NCBI RefSeq assembly: GCF_004402215.1
Contig: NZ_SOEZ01000023.1
Coordinates: 37,402 to 101,401 of the forward strand
DNA: 64,000 nucleotides
Source of the DNA: Cryobacterium tagatosivorans
GTDB taxonomy: Bacteria; Actinomycetota; Actinomycetes; Actinomycetales; Microbacteriaceae
Reading direction: 5' to 3'
The notes below the pieces were generated by a model, which was given only the letters and a program-made list of their open reading frames with translations, was not told where the DNA came from and ran no database searches. Of this stretch, positions 1-8,219 are shown one piece after another. The position numbers and the translations under genes are program-made. Every line of letters starts with the position of its first letter. Positions within the stretch are counted from its first letter, which is position 1.

Positions 1-103
1 TGGTCGCCCATCCGGCCATTCTGCGCCCGGCGCGCCGATCCGCGGCGGGCACGGCCCGGTCGGTGCGGGCGGGCGCCGGCGCCGGCCGGGTGAGGAGGAG
101 TCG

Positions 104-1798
104 CTAGCCCACGATGCCCTGCTGCGTGGCGATGAGCACGACCTCGTCGATGCGCTCCTGCCAGCCGACCCCCCGCTGCATCTGCAGGGCTCCCCCGGCC
201 GAGAGGGCGCGCAGCTCACGCAGGGTGTTGCTTCCGGCCAGGGAGACGCTGCCGGGCGCCGACTCGAGCACGGTGGTCCCGCCGCCGATCTGCTGGGCGA
301 CGATGCGCTCCTCGCCGCTGGGCAGCCGGATCAACGATCCCACGGTCAGCTCGTCGATCCAGGTCGCGTCGAGCGGGACACCCGCGCCCGAGGACAGCAC
401 GATGGGCTCGCCGATACCGACCGGAACGTTGTTGTTGTCGCGCTTGATCGCCGCGACGACGAAGTGGGAGTCGGTCCCATTTCGCAGCAGGGCCAGCAGC
501 CGGGTGCCGTCGCGGGACACATCCAGGGACACGATCGCCGAGGCCTCCTGCCACGGCGTCGGCACGGCAATCGACTTGCCGGCGAGGGTGTGCACGAACA
601 ACTCTCCCGGCCGCGCCGACGGCACCGACCAGACGAAACCGTCGGAGTCGACCGAGGGCGCGATCAGGCCGGAGCGGGGATCGAGCCGCACGGGGTCGTC
701 GCCGACCCGGACGCCGTACAGGCCCGCGCCGGTGAGTACCGCCGCCATGGTCTGGCCGGGAGAGAGCGCGACGGCCGTCGGTTTGAGCGCGGCGACGGGG
801 TCCGAAATGCCCGCGATCGGCGCCAGCGCGGTCCCGCTGGCCGCGAGGAAGCCGAACTTCCCGTCCCGGAGGACCAGCGCCCGGGCGTCGACGCGCGTCG
901 CGCGCGGGGCGTTCGAGCCCATGTCGCCGATGTCCTGCGAGTTCTGGTTGATGGTGATCGTGGCGGTCAGCCCGGGCGGGAGGCTGCGGGACAGTTGCGC
1001 CTCCATCCGTTGCAGGGAGACCCGATCGGCGTTCAGGGCCTCGCTGTTGAGGTCGACCTTGGCGTCGCGGGCCACCACCCGGACGGCGTCGGCGGTGAGT
1101 TTCGTGCCCTCGGGGAACGCCGTGACGACCGCGCCGGTCAGCCACGGGCTCGGGCCGGCGAGCACACCCTTGACGATCTTCGTGGGGGCGGAAGCCCCCC
1201 GGGGGAACCACCTGAGGTCCGGCACGAGGTAGCGGAAGCTGGGATCGAAGAAGTAGAGGGCCTGGGCGCTGAAGACGTCGCGGAAGGTGTTGCGGTCGAT
1301 CACCGTGCCGTTAGGCGCCTGGTTGATCCGCCACTGCCCGCCGACCCGGGCGAATTCGTAGCGCAGCGGGACCGGGGACGAGGAATCGACGGTCTGGTAC
1401 TGCCCGCTGGCGTCGACCTCGGCGACCGGGGTGACCGAGAACTGCATGGTGGTCTCGTCGACGACCGTCGTGCTGCGTCCGGAGAAGTCGTCAACGGTGA
1501 CGCCAGCGTCGGGCTCCCACGCGCCGCTGTAGTCCGGGGTGAGGAACTCCCGGGCGATGGCGTAGTTGCTCTCCGGGCTCGACGCCGCGTCGATGAAACC
1601 CCGGAGGATGGCATCCGGGGTGGCATCCTTCCGGGGCTTGGACGGCAGGAAGACGGGCGCCGGGTTGTCGTCGGGCAGGGCGGCCTGGCCGTCCTGCACT
1701 CCCCCGTCCCGCGGAATCCCCGAGCAGCCGGCGAGCAGGACGCCGGCGGCCAGGAGAACGGCCAGGAGCCTCCGGGTGCCACCCTCCCGATTACGCAT
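104..1798 (-). CDS. lpqB: LpqB, lipoprotein of the MtrAB two-component system
   Basis: A 564-aa lipoprotein that in actinobacteria acts outside the membrane with the sensor kinase MtrB and influences its signalling. The N-terminus is a lipoprotein signal ending in LLAGC, with the lipidated Cys at residue 25. A GerMN-like domain lies at about 180-290 (RWFPRGASAPTKIVKGVLAG), followed by a beta-propeller-like C-terminal half. I chose the ATG at 1798 because it gives a canonical signal peptide and overlaps the mtrB stop (ATGCGTAA); an in-frame extension to 1849 adds 17 residues of no signal character. It is the third gene of mtrA-mtrB-lpqB, an order that supports the call strongly. Confidence 0.95.
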   Translation of the reverse strand: MRNREGGTRRLLAVLLAAGVLLAGCSGIPRDGGVQDGQAALPDDNPAPVFLPSKPRKDATPDAILRGFIDAASSPESNYAIAREFLTPDYSGAWEPDAGVTVDDFSGRSTTVVDETTMQFSVTPVAEVDASGQYQTVDSSSPVPLRYEFARVGGQWRINQAPNGTVIDRNTFRDVFSAQALYFFDPSFRYLVPDLRWFPRGASAPTKIVKGVLAGPSPWLTGAVVTAFPEGTKLTADAVRVVARDAKVDLNSEALNADRVSLQRMEAQLSRSLPPGLTATITINQNSQDIGDMGSNAPRATRVDARALVLRDGKFGFLAASGTALAPIAGISDPVAALKPTAVALSPGQTMAAVLTGAGLYGVRVGDDPVRLDPRSGLIAPSVDSDGFVWSVPSARPGELFVHTLAGKSIAVPTPWQEASAIVSLDVSRDGTRLLALLRNGTDSHFVVAAIKRDNNNVPVGIGEPIVLSSGAGVPLDATWIDELTVGSLIRLPSGEERIVAQQIGGGTTVLESAPGSVSLAGSNTLRELRALSAGGALQMQRGVGWQERIDEVVLIATQQGIVG

Positions 1799-3440
1799 AG
1801 TGGCCCCCCCGGGTTCCCGCGGCGAAGTCGGCGACGGTGGCCTGGGCATCCGCGGGCGGCAGCGGCAGCGGGAAATTCACGAGTTCGCCGATCGCTGCCG
1901 TGCCGCGCGGCAGCGTCAGCCGGAAGCAGGACCCCTGGCCGGGGCGGGACCAGACCTGGAGCAAACCTCGGTGCGCGGTCGCGTCCTCGAGCGAGATCGC
2001 CAGCCCGAGGCCGGTCCCGCCGATGGTGCGCCGGCGGGACGGGTCCGCCCGCCAGAACCGGTCGAACACATGCGCGACCTCCGCCTCTGTCATTCCCATG
2101 CCGTAGTCCCGCACCGACAGGGCAACCGCTCCGGCGTTGCTGTCGACGGACACGACGACGGGTTTCCCCTCACCGTGCTCGATCGCGTTGCCGATCAGGT
2201 TGTGCAGGATGCGGCGGATCCGGCGTGGGTCGACGTCGGCGTCCAGGTGGCCGCCCGGCGCGACCAGGCGGAGGTCGGTCCCCTTGGACTCGCCGAGGGA
2301 GCGCATCCCCTCGATCGTGTCCTGCACGAGGTGCACGAGGTTCGTCGGCTCCGATTCGAGTTCGACGGACCCGGCGTCGTACCTGCTGATCTCCAGGAGG
2401 TCGCTGAGCAGCAGCTCGAAGCGCTCGACCTGGGTGTGCAGCAGCTCCGCGGTGCGCCCGGTTGCCGGCGGGAAGCTCGAACGCTGGTCGTAGAGCACGT
2501 CGCCGGCCAGCCGGATCGTCGTCAGCGGGGTGCGGAGCTCATGCGAGACGTCGGAGACGAACCGCTGTTGCATCTCGGACAGGTCGGCGAGTTCCTTGAT
2601 CTGGCTTTGCAGGCTGTCCGCCATGCCGTTGAACGACCGGGCAAGCGTCGCGATGACGTCCTGCCCCTTCTCCGGAATGCGTACGGCCAGGTCGCCGGAG
2701 GCGAGCTTCTGGCTCGTCTCCGCCGCGACGCGGATCGGGGTGACGACGAACCGCACGACGATCCAGGTGACGCCGCCGATCAGTAGCATGAGCGTGATCC
2801 CCGCGACGCCGAGGGTCTGCTGCACGAACAACAGGGTGGACTCGGCGTCCTGGAGGCTGTAGCCGATGTAGAGCTCGTACTGGCCGGCCACGGGCACGGT
2901 GAGCTGGGAGCCGACGACGATCCCGGGGAACTGCGCGCCCTCCTCGGTCGAGAGCGTCACTGACTGCCAGAACTGTTCGCCGGGGTTCTCGCGCACCTCG
3001 CCGCGCAACTCGCTGGAGATGACCCCGGTCGAGGCCCCGAAGGTCGAGAAGTCCTGCGGGGCGACCGTCGACGAGTCCTGCCCCGGCACGCGGAACACGG
3101 CGATGAGGCGGCTCGACGAGGCCGCGGTGATCTGGGTGCGCGCGGAACCGAGCAGGGTCTGCACCTGCACTCGGTCGGCGGCGTCGGAGGAGTTCAGGAT
3201 GCCCTGGGCCGCGGTGGTCGCCCTGTTCGATTCGAGCAGAACCTGGCTCAGCCGAGACTGGAACAGGTCGTTGCCGATGCTCACGGACATGTACACCCCG
3301 ACCATGGCGATCGCCAGCCCGGAGAGCACCACCGTGATGCCCACCGTGCGGAATTGCAGCGAAGAGCGCCACCTGGCGGCGATCTGGCCGGGCCAGGACC
3401 GCCAGGACCGCCAGCCGAAGCCGGCCATGCCCGAAGCCAC
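1791..3440 (-). CDS. mtrB: MtrB sensor histidine kinase
   Basis: Membrane histidine kinase, 549 aa, that phosphorylates MtrA; the family couples cell-wall status and division to transcription. Visible order: a transmembrane segment at about 32-53, an extracellular sensor region of about 165 residues, a second transmembrane segment near 220-240 running into a HAMP domain, HisKA with the phospho-acceptor His near residue 300 (SHELRTPLTTIRL), then HATPase_c with N box (NLIGNAIEHG), DYGMGM and GTGLGLAI. The GTG start at 3440 lies 7 nt after the mtrA stop; an ATG four codons in (3428) is an alternative. The 3' end overlaps lpqB by 8 nt. Confidence 0.95.
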   Translation of the reverse strand: MASGMAGFGWRSWRSWPGQIAARWRSSLQFRTVGITVVLSGLAIAMVGVYMSVSIGNDLFQSRLSQVLLESNRATTAAQGILNSSDAADRVQVQTLLGSARTQITAASSSRLIAVFRVPGQDSSTVAPQDFSTFGASTGVISSELRGEVRENPGEQFWQSVTLSTEEGAQFPGIVVGSQLTVPVAGQYELYIGYSLQDAESTLLFVQQTLGVAGITLMLLIGGVTWIVVRFVVTPIRVAAETSQKLASGDLAVRIPEKGQDVIATLARSFNGMADSLQSQIKELADLSEMQQRFVSDVSHELRTPLTTIRLAGDVLYDQRSSFPPATGRTAELLHTQVERFELLLSDLLEISRYDAGSVELESEPTNLVHLVQDTIEGMRSLGESKGTDLRLVAPGGHLDADVDPRRIRRILHNLIGNAIEHGEGKPVVVSVDSNAGAVALSVRDYGMGMTEAEVAHVFDRFWRADPSRRRTIGGTGLGLAISLEDATAHRGLLQVWSRPGQGSCFRLTLPRGTAAIGELVNFPLPLPPADAQATVADFAAGTRGGHYA

Positions 3441-3447
3441 GGGGGAC

Positions 3448-4128
3448 CTACCCGGCCGCGCCGGCCCGGTAACCCACGCCGCGCACCGTCATGACGATGC
3501 GAGGGTTGTCCGGGTCGTCTTCGACCTTGGCGCGCAGCCGCTGCACGTGCACATTGACGAGGCGCGTGTCCGCCTTGTAGTGGTAGCCCCACACCTGTTC
3601 CAGGAGCATCTCCCGGGTGAAGACCTGCTGCGGTTTGGACGCGAGGGCCAGGAGCAGGTCGAATTCGAGCGGGGTGAGGTTGATCCGCAGCTCGCCGCGC
3701 CTGACCTCGTGGCCGGCGGCATCCACGACGAGGTCGCCGATCTGCAGGCTGCCGGAGGCGCCCGCCGGCGTCGGGCGGAGGCGCGTCTTGATGCGGGCCA
3801 CCAGCTCCTTCGGGTTGAAGGGCTTGACCATATAGTCGTCGGCGCCCGACTCGAGGCCCTTGACGACGTCGGTCGTGTCCGACTTGGCGGTCAGCATGAT
3901 GATGGGCGTTCCGGACTCGGCACGGATGAGACGGCACACCTCGATCCCGTCGAGGCCCGGCAGCATGAGGTCAAGCAGCACCAGGTCGGGCTTGCCGGCG
4001 TGGAACGCGTCGAGCGCGAGGGCGCCGTCGGCACAGAACGAGGGCTCGAAACCCTCGCCGTGCAGCACGATGCCAATCATCTCGGCCAGCGCAATGTCGT
4101 CGTCGACGACCAAAATGCGTGCGTTCAT
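3448..4128 (-). CDS. mtrA: MtrA response regulator, OmpR family
   Basis: DNA-binding response regulator, 226 aa. The receiver domain starts at ILVVDDD and has the phospho-acceptor Asp in LVLLDLMLPGLDG (about residue 53) and the conserved KPF (MVKPFNPKEL). The C-terminal winged helix carries the typical recognition-helix stretch (RLVNVHVQRLRAKVEDDP). The start is the ATG at 4128, giving MNARILVVDDD and preceded by AGCGGAAGT as ribosome site; the in-frame upstream codons add only MRAKRNGS. In the family it controls cell-wall hydrolase and replication/division genes. First gene of mtrA-mtrB-lpqB. A 15-nt perfect palindrome sits 23 nt upstream. Confidence 0.96.
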   Translation of the reverse strand: MNARILVVDDDIALAEMIGIVLHGEGFEPSFCADGALALDAFHAGKPDLVLLDLMLPGLDGIEVCRLIRAESGTPIIMLTAKSDTTDVVKGLESGADDYMVKPFNPKELVARIKTRLRPTPAGASGSLQIGDLVVDAAGHEVRRGELRINLTPLEFDLLLALASKPQQVFTREMLLEQVWGYHYKADTRLVNVHVQRLRAKVEDDPDNPRIVMTVRGVGYRAGAAG

Positions 4129-4150
4129 ACTTCCGTTCCGCTTAGCTCGC

Positions 4151-4165
4151 ACGTGGATTCCACGT
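4151..4165. promoter_or_regulatory. 15-nt palindrome in the mtrA leader
   Basis: ACGTGGATTCCACGT has perfect 7-bp arms around one central base. It lies between the divergent genes mtrA (minus) and the membrane protein at 4259 (plus), 23 nt upstream of the mtrA ATG. It is small enough to be a dimeric-protein operator or a leader hairpin. I do not recognise it as an MtrA box (GTAAC-type direct repeats). The role is inference. Confidence 0.35.
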
Positions 4166-4258
4166 CGAGTCGTACAATCTCTGGCACAAGAGTAGCGGAG
4201 GGTGCCGCAAGTAGCCTGATCATCGTGATTTCGGCAGCGGGTATGCCAGCATGATGGT

Positions 4259-5377
4259 GTGACGGACCCTCAGAGCTGGCTCCCCCCGACGAGCGCCGAC
4301 GCTCCGGCGCCGGCCTTCGGCGCGTACGGGCCGCCACCCGGCGGCGGGCAGCCGCCCGGCTGGACCCCGCCCCCCAGGCCCGGCCTCATCCCGCTGCGCC
4401 CGCTCGGGTTCGGCACGCTGCTCTGGGCGCCGTTCCAGGTCCTGCGGCGGAATCCCAAAGCGACCTTCGGCAGTGCCCTGATCGTCCAGGCCGCCATCAC
4501 CCTGGTCACCCTCGTCGTCGTTGGCCTCGTCACGTTCTTCGCCCTCGGCCGGATCGACAGTGCCTCCGCGTCCGAGCGCGACGCCGTCGAGGCCGGCTCG
4601 ATCGCCGCGATCGTGTTGTCGGCGATCGTCCCCGTCGCCCTGTCGGTGATCGCGTCAGCGCTGCTGCAGGGAATCATCGTCGTCGAGGTGGCCAGGGGGA
4701 CGCTCGGCGAGAAGCTCAGCCTGGGTCGGCTCTGGCGGGCCGCCGGCCGCCGCCTGTGGCCGCTCGTCCTCTGGGCCGTGCTGCTCAGCGCCGCGGTGCT
4801 GCTGCCCGCGGGAATCCTGGTCGGCGGCGTAGCGCTGCTCGTCGCGCTCGGCGGCCCGTGGCTGGGGCTGGGCGTTGCCCTCGGCATCCTCGGCGGCCTG
4901 GCCCTCGTCGCCGGGTGGATCTGGCTTTTCACGAAGACGTCACTGGCGCCGAGCCTGATCGTGCTGGAACGGCTCGGAATCCGACGCGCGGTGAGCCGGT
5001 CCTGGTCCCTGACCGGCGGCTACTTCTGGCGCACCCTCGGCGTCCAGTTCCTCGTCGCGACCATCGTGAACGTCGTCGCGCAGATCGTGACCACGCCCCT
5101 GAGCCTGCTGTTCGGGGTCGCCGTGTCCCTGGTCGACCCGAACGCCGCGTTCGAGGCCTGGATTCCCTCCATCTTCCTGTACGTGCTCACCATCTTCACC
5201 GCGCTCGGGCTCGGCGCGGTGACCGCGGTCATCCAATCCGCCACGACCGCCCTGATCTACATCGACCTGCGGATGCGCAAAGAGGGCCTGGACCTGGACC
5301 TGCAGCGCTACGTCGAGGCGGCGGGGGCCGGCCGGGGCGAGGGCCTCGCCGACCCCTACCTGGCACCAGGGGCATGA
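4259..5377 (+). CDS. Polytopic membrane protein, GPDPase membrane-domain type
   Basis: A 372-aa membrane protein with a Pro/Gly-rich cytoplasmic N-terminus (about 45 residues) followed by roughly six to eight hydrophobic segments. It fits the family annotated as glycerophosphoryl diester phosphodiesterase membrane domain, but no phosphodiesterase catalytic domain is attached, so an enzymatic role is not supported. GTG start at 4259; the nearby ATGs at 4251 and 4254 are out of frame or terminate at once. It is the first gene of a plus-strand operon and overlaps the next gene by ATGA. In actinobacteria this gene is commonly found ahead of a DUF4129/DUF4350/MoxR/DUF58 set, as here. Confidence 0.8.
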   Translation: MTDPQSWLPPTSADAPAPAFGAYGPPPGGGQPPGWTPPPRPGLIPLRPLGFGTLLWAPFQVLRRNPKATFGSALIVQAAITLVTLVVVGLVTFFALGRIDSASASERDAVEAGSIAAIVLSAIVPVALSVIASALLQGIIVVEVARGTLGEKLSLGRLWRAAGRRLWPLVLWAVLLSAAVLLPAGILVGGVALLVALGGPWLGLGVALGILGGLALVAGWIWLFTKTSLAPSLIVLERLGIRRAVSRSWSLTGGYFWRTLGVQFLVATIVNVVAQIVTTPLSLLFGVAVSLVDPNAAFEAWIPSIFLYVLTIFTALGLGAVTAVIQSATTALIYIDLRMRKEGLDLDLQRYVEAAGAGRGEGLADPYLAPGA

Positions 5378-6009
5378 TCGATCCCGACGCGCCGGAAGCG
5401 CGGCAGTGGCTGCGCGAGGAGTTGGCGAAGGCCCCGTACCAGGCCGCCAGGCCGACCTGGTTCGACCGGCTCTCGAAGGCGGTCCTCGACTGGCTCGGCT
5501 CGCTCGGGGCACCGTCCGACAACCTGCTGGCACCCTGGGTTCCGCTCCTTGTGACCGTGCTGCTGGTGGCCGCGCTGGTGGCCGCGTACTTCATTTTCGG
5601 CCCGCCCCGGCCGGCTCGTCGCGCCGGCGTCCCCGCTCGTCTGTTCGGCACCGACGACCGGCGCGGCGCGGATGACCTGCGCCGCGCGGCCGCCGCGGCG
5701 GCCGCCGCCGGGGACTGGACCCTCGCCGCCCAGGAGATGTTCCGGGCCCTGGCCAGGGGACTGATCGAGCGCTCCGTGCTGCTGGTGACGCCGGGCACGA
5801 CGGCGCACGCCTTCGCCGCACGGGCGGCCGACGCCTTCCCCGAGCATGCCGCGGGCCTGGCCGAGGCCGCCGACTGCTTCGACCGCGTGCGCTACCTCGG
5901 CAACCCAGGGACGGAGCACGAGTACCTGCAGGTCCGGGCCCTCGAGCTCGACCTGCGCGACCGGCGTCCGCGCCGGCTGGACCCCCTCTTCGAGAAGGCC
6001 GCGCCGTGA
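5374..6009 (+). CDS. DUF4129 domain protein
   Basis: A 211-aa protein with an N-terminal cytoplasmic helix (ARQWLREELAKAPYQAARPTW), one transmembrane segment at about 51-70 (PLLVTVLLVAALVAAYFIF) and a C-terminal DUF4129 domain (about 90-205) containing the family-like stretch TPGTTAHAF and an AADCFDRVRYLG motif. Biochemical function is unknown. The ATG overlaps the preceding stop (ATGA) and the gene ends in a GTGA overlap with the next, so the three are almost certainly translationally coupled. Its partnership with MoxR and DUF58 suggests a role in assembly of an envelope complex, which is inference. Confidence 0.82.
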   Translation: MIDPDAPEARQWLREELAKAPYQAARPTWFDRLSKAVLDWLGSLGAPSDNLLAPWVPLLVTVLLVAALVAAYFIFGPPRPARRAGVPARLFGTDDRRGADDLRRAAAAAAAAGDWTLAAQEMFRALARGLIERSVLLVTPGTTAHAFAARAADAFPEHAAGLAEAADCFDRVRYLGNPGTEHEYLQVRALELDLRDRRPRRLDPLFEKAAP

Positions 6010-7244
6010 CGGCCGCGCTGCGGGAGCGGCCGCCCGCGGCGAACGCGCCCGCGCTGACGCCAACGCTCCGCGTCGCCGGACGGCGGTGGCTGTTCTGGAT
6101 CCTGGCCGGGGCGGCCGCCATCCTCGTGTCGGTCGCCGCCGCGCTGGTGGCCGGCGGCAGCACGGCGGGCGGGACGCCGCTCGCCGCCGACAACGCGGCG
6201 GAGGCAGGCAGCCGGGCGCTGGTCGAGGTGCTGCGGAGCCATGGAGTGAGCGTGGTCGCGGCCGACACCCTCGAGGAGGCGCGAAGCGCGGCCCGGGCGG
6301 CGGCCGATCCGACGGTGTTCTTCTCGGACGCGGAGGACTACCTGGACGCCACCCGGCTGGCCGAGATGGCGGCGCTCGCGCCGCGGACCGTCCTGGCCGA
6401 TCCGCACTTCGCGGTCCTGCAGGCCCTGGCGCCGGAGGTCGCGTTCGGCGGCGTGTCCGGGTCGGAGTCGCCCGCGGCCGGCTGCGACCTGCCGGCCGCC
6501 GTCAAGGCGGGCGAGCTCTCGCCCGGCGGCAACACGCTCACGCTGGTCGGACCGGAGGGCCCGGCGGCGCTGACCGGGTGTTTCCCGGCCGACGGCGACC
6601 GGTTCGGGCTGATCGAGCGCCGGCAGGACGACCGCACCCTCACCCTGCTCGTCGACGACTCCTGGCTCAGCAACGGATCGATCGACACCTTCGGTAATGC
6701 GGCGCTCGCGCTCAACCTCCTCGGCCAGGGCGACACGGTCGTCTGGTACCTGCCGACGCTCGCCGATCTGGCCGACACCGGCCCGCCCTCGCTCGGGGAG
6801 CTGACGCCGGTCTGGGTCACTCCCACGCTTCTCCTCCTGGCACTCACCGCCGTGGCCTCCTTCCTCTGGCGCGGCCGCCGGTTCGGGCCGCTGGTGGCCG
6901 AGAACCTGCCCGTGACGGTGCGGGCCGGCGAGACCATGGAGGGCCGGGCCCGGCTGTACGCGCGCGGAGACGCCCGGCTGCACGCCATCGACGCGCTGCG
7001 GATGGGTGCGACCCTGCGCCTCGCCACCCGGCTCGGCCTGCCTCGGACCGTCGGTGTCGACGAGGTCGTGCTCGCCGTCGCGGAGATCACCGGCCGGACG
7101 ACCGAAGAGGTCGGAGCCGTCCTCGTCGATGCGATTCCGGCCAACGACCGCGAGCTCGTCGACCTCGCCGGCCGGCTGGCAGATCTCGAACACGCGGCCG
7201 GCCGCCAGGCCGCGCCCCCGCCACACGGAAGAATGAGCCCATGA
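6006..7244 (+). CDS. DUF4350 domain membrane protein
   Basis: A 412-aa protein with a transmembrane segment near residues 29-51. An extracellular alpha/beta region (about 55-250) follows, starting with DNAAEAGSRALVEVLRSHGV, the feature typical of DUF4350. A second transmembrane segment lies near 272-290 (WVTPTLLLLALTAVASFLW), then a cytoplasmic tail with YARGDARLHAIDALRMG. The family is likened to GATase-type folds but has no assigned reaction. GTG start, GTGA overlap upstream and ATGA overlap with the MoxR gene downstream. The order DUF4129-DUF4350-MoxR-DUF58 is a recurrent actinobacterial cassette. Confidence 0.85.
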   Translation: MTAALRERPPAANAPALTPTLRVAGRRWLFWILAGAAAILVSVAAALVAGGSTAGGTPLAADNAAEAGSRALVEVLRSHGVSVVAADTLEEARSAARAAADPTVFFSDAEDYLDATRLAEMAALAPRTVLADPHFAVLQALAPEVAFGGVSGSESPAAGCDLPAAVKAGELSPGGNTLTLVGPEGPAALTGCFPADGDRFGLIERRQDDRTLTLLVDDSWLSNGSIDTFGNAALALNLLGQGDTVVWYLPTLADLADTGPPSLGELTPVWVTPTLLLLALTAVASFLWRGRRFGPLVAENLPVTVRAGETMEGRARLYARGDARLHAIDALRMGATLRLATRLGLPRTVGVDEVVLAVAEITGRTTEEVGAVLVDAIPANDRELVDLAGRLADLEHAAGRQAAPPPHGRMSP

Positions 7245-8212
7245 CCACTCCCGCCCCGGCCATCGACACGCTGCGCCAGTCCCTCGCCCAGGTGCGCACC
7301 GAAGTCGGCAAGGCCGTCGTCGGCCAGGACGGCGCGGTGACCGGACTGATCATCGCTTTGCTCGCCCGCGGACACGTGCTGCTCGAGGGGGTACCCGGCG
7401 TCGCCAAGACGCTGCTTGTGCGCGCGCTCAGCCATGCCCTCAGCCTCGACACGAAACGGGTGCAGTTCACCCCCGACCTGATGCCCGGCGACGTGACCGG
7501 CTCACTCGTCTACGACACCGCCGAAGGCGAATTCGAGTTCCGTCGCGGACCGGTGTTCACCAACATCCTGCTCGCGGACGAGATCAACCGGACACCGCCG
7601 AAGACCCAGTCGGCCCTGCTCGAGGCGATGGAGGAACGGCAGGTGAGCGTCGACGGCGTCTCCCTGCCGCTGCCCGAGCCGTTCATCGTGGCCGCGACGA
7701 TGAATCCGATCGAATACGAGGGCACGTACACGCTCCCGGAGGCCCAGCTCGACCGCTTCCTGCTCAAACTCGTGCTCGACATCCCCGAACGCGACGCCGA
7801 ATTCGAAGTGCTGCGCCGGCACGCGACCGGCTTCAACCCGCGCGACCTGGCCGGCGCCGGCGTCAGCGCCGTGCTCGGCTCGGCCGAGCTGGCCGCGGCG
7901 CAGGCGTCCGTGGCCTCCGTCGGTTCCAGCCCGGATGTCCTCGCCTACATCGTCGACCTGGCCCGAGCCACCCGCAGCAGCCCATCCGTGCGGCTGGGCG
8001 TGAGCCCGCGCGGGACCACGGCCCTCCTCGCCTCCGCGAAGGCCTGGGCGTGGCTGGGCGGGTACGAGTCGATCACCCCGGACCACGTGCAGGCGATGGT
8101 GCTGCCCGTCTGGCGGCACCGAATCCAGCTGCGCCCGGAAGCAGAACTCGAGGGGGTCTCGGTCGACGCCATCCTGCGCGGGATCGTGCAGCAGCTCCAG
8201 GTTCCGATCTAA
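7241..8212 (+). CDS. MoxR-family AAA+ ATPase
   Basis: A 323-aa AAA_3 ATPase of the MoxR group, proposed chaperones that activate or assemble partner complexes together with VWA/DUF58 proteins. Walker A is at about residues 49-56 (GVPGVAKT). Walker B and the following segment read LLADEINRTPPKTQSALLEAMEE at about 107-129 (shown here by its ends, LLADEINR and ALLEAMEE). Sensor 1 lies in VAATMNPIEYEGTY and the C-terminal lid contains the arginine-rich RLGVSPRGTTALL. Length is normal. The ATG overlaps the DUF4350 stop, and the DUF58 partner follows 7 nt later. Confidence 0.95.
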   Translation: MTTPAPAIDTLRQSLAQVRTEVGKAVVGQDGAVTGLIIALLARGHVLLEGVPGVAKTLLVRALSHALSLDTKRVQFTPDLMPGDVTGSLVYDTAEGEFEFRRGPVFTNILLADEINRTPPKTQSALLEAMEERQVSVDGVSLPLPEPFIVAATMNPIEYEGTYTLPEAQLDRFLLKLVLDIPERDAEFEVLRRHATGFNPRDLAGAGVSAVLGSAELAAAQASVASVGSSPDVLAYIVDLARATRSSPSVRLGVSPRGTTALLASAKAWAWLGGYESITPDHVQAMVLPVWRHRIQLRPEAELEGVSVDAILRGIVQQLQVPI

Positions 8213-8219
8213 CCCCCTG

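Noticed and set aside
1..103. Possible start of a downstream gene (ATG at 11-9, minus strand), for example the ComF-like gene often found after lpqB
   Set aside because: Only three codons lie inside the window, so nothing can be supported.
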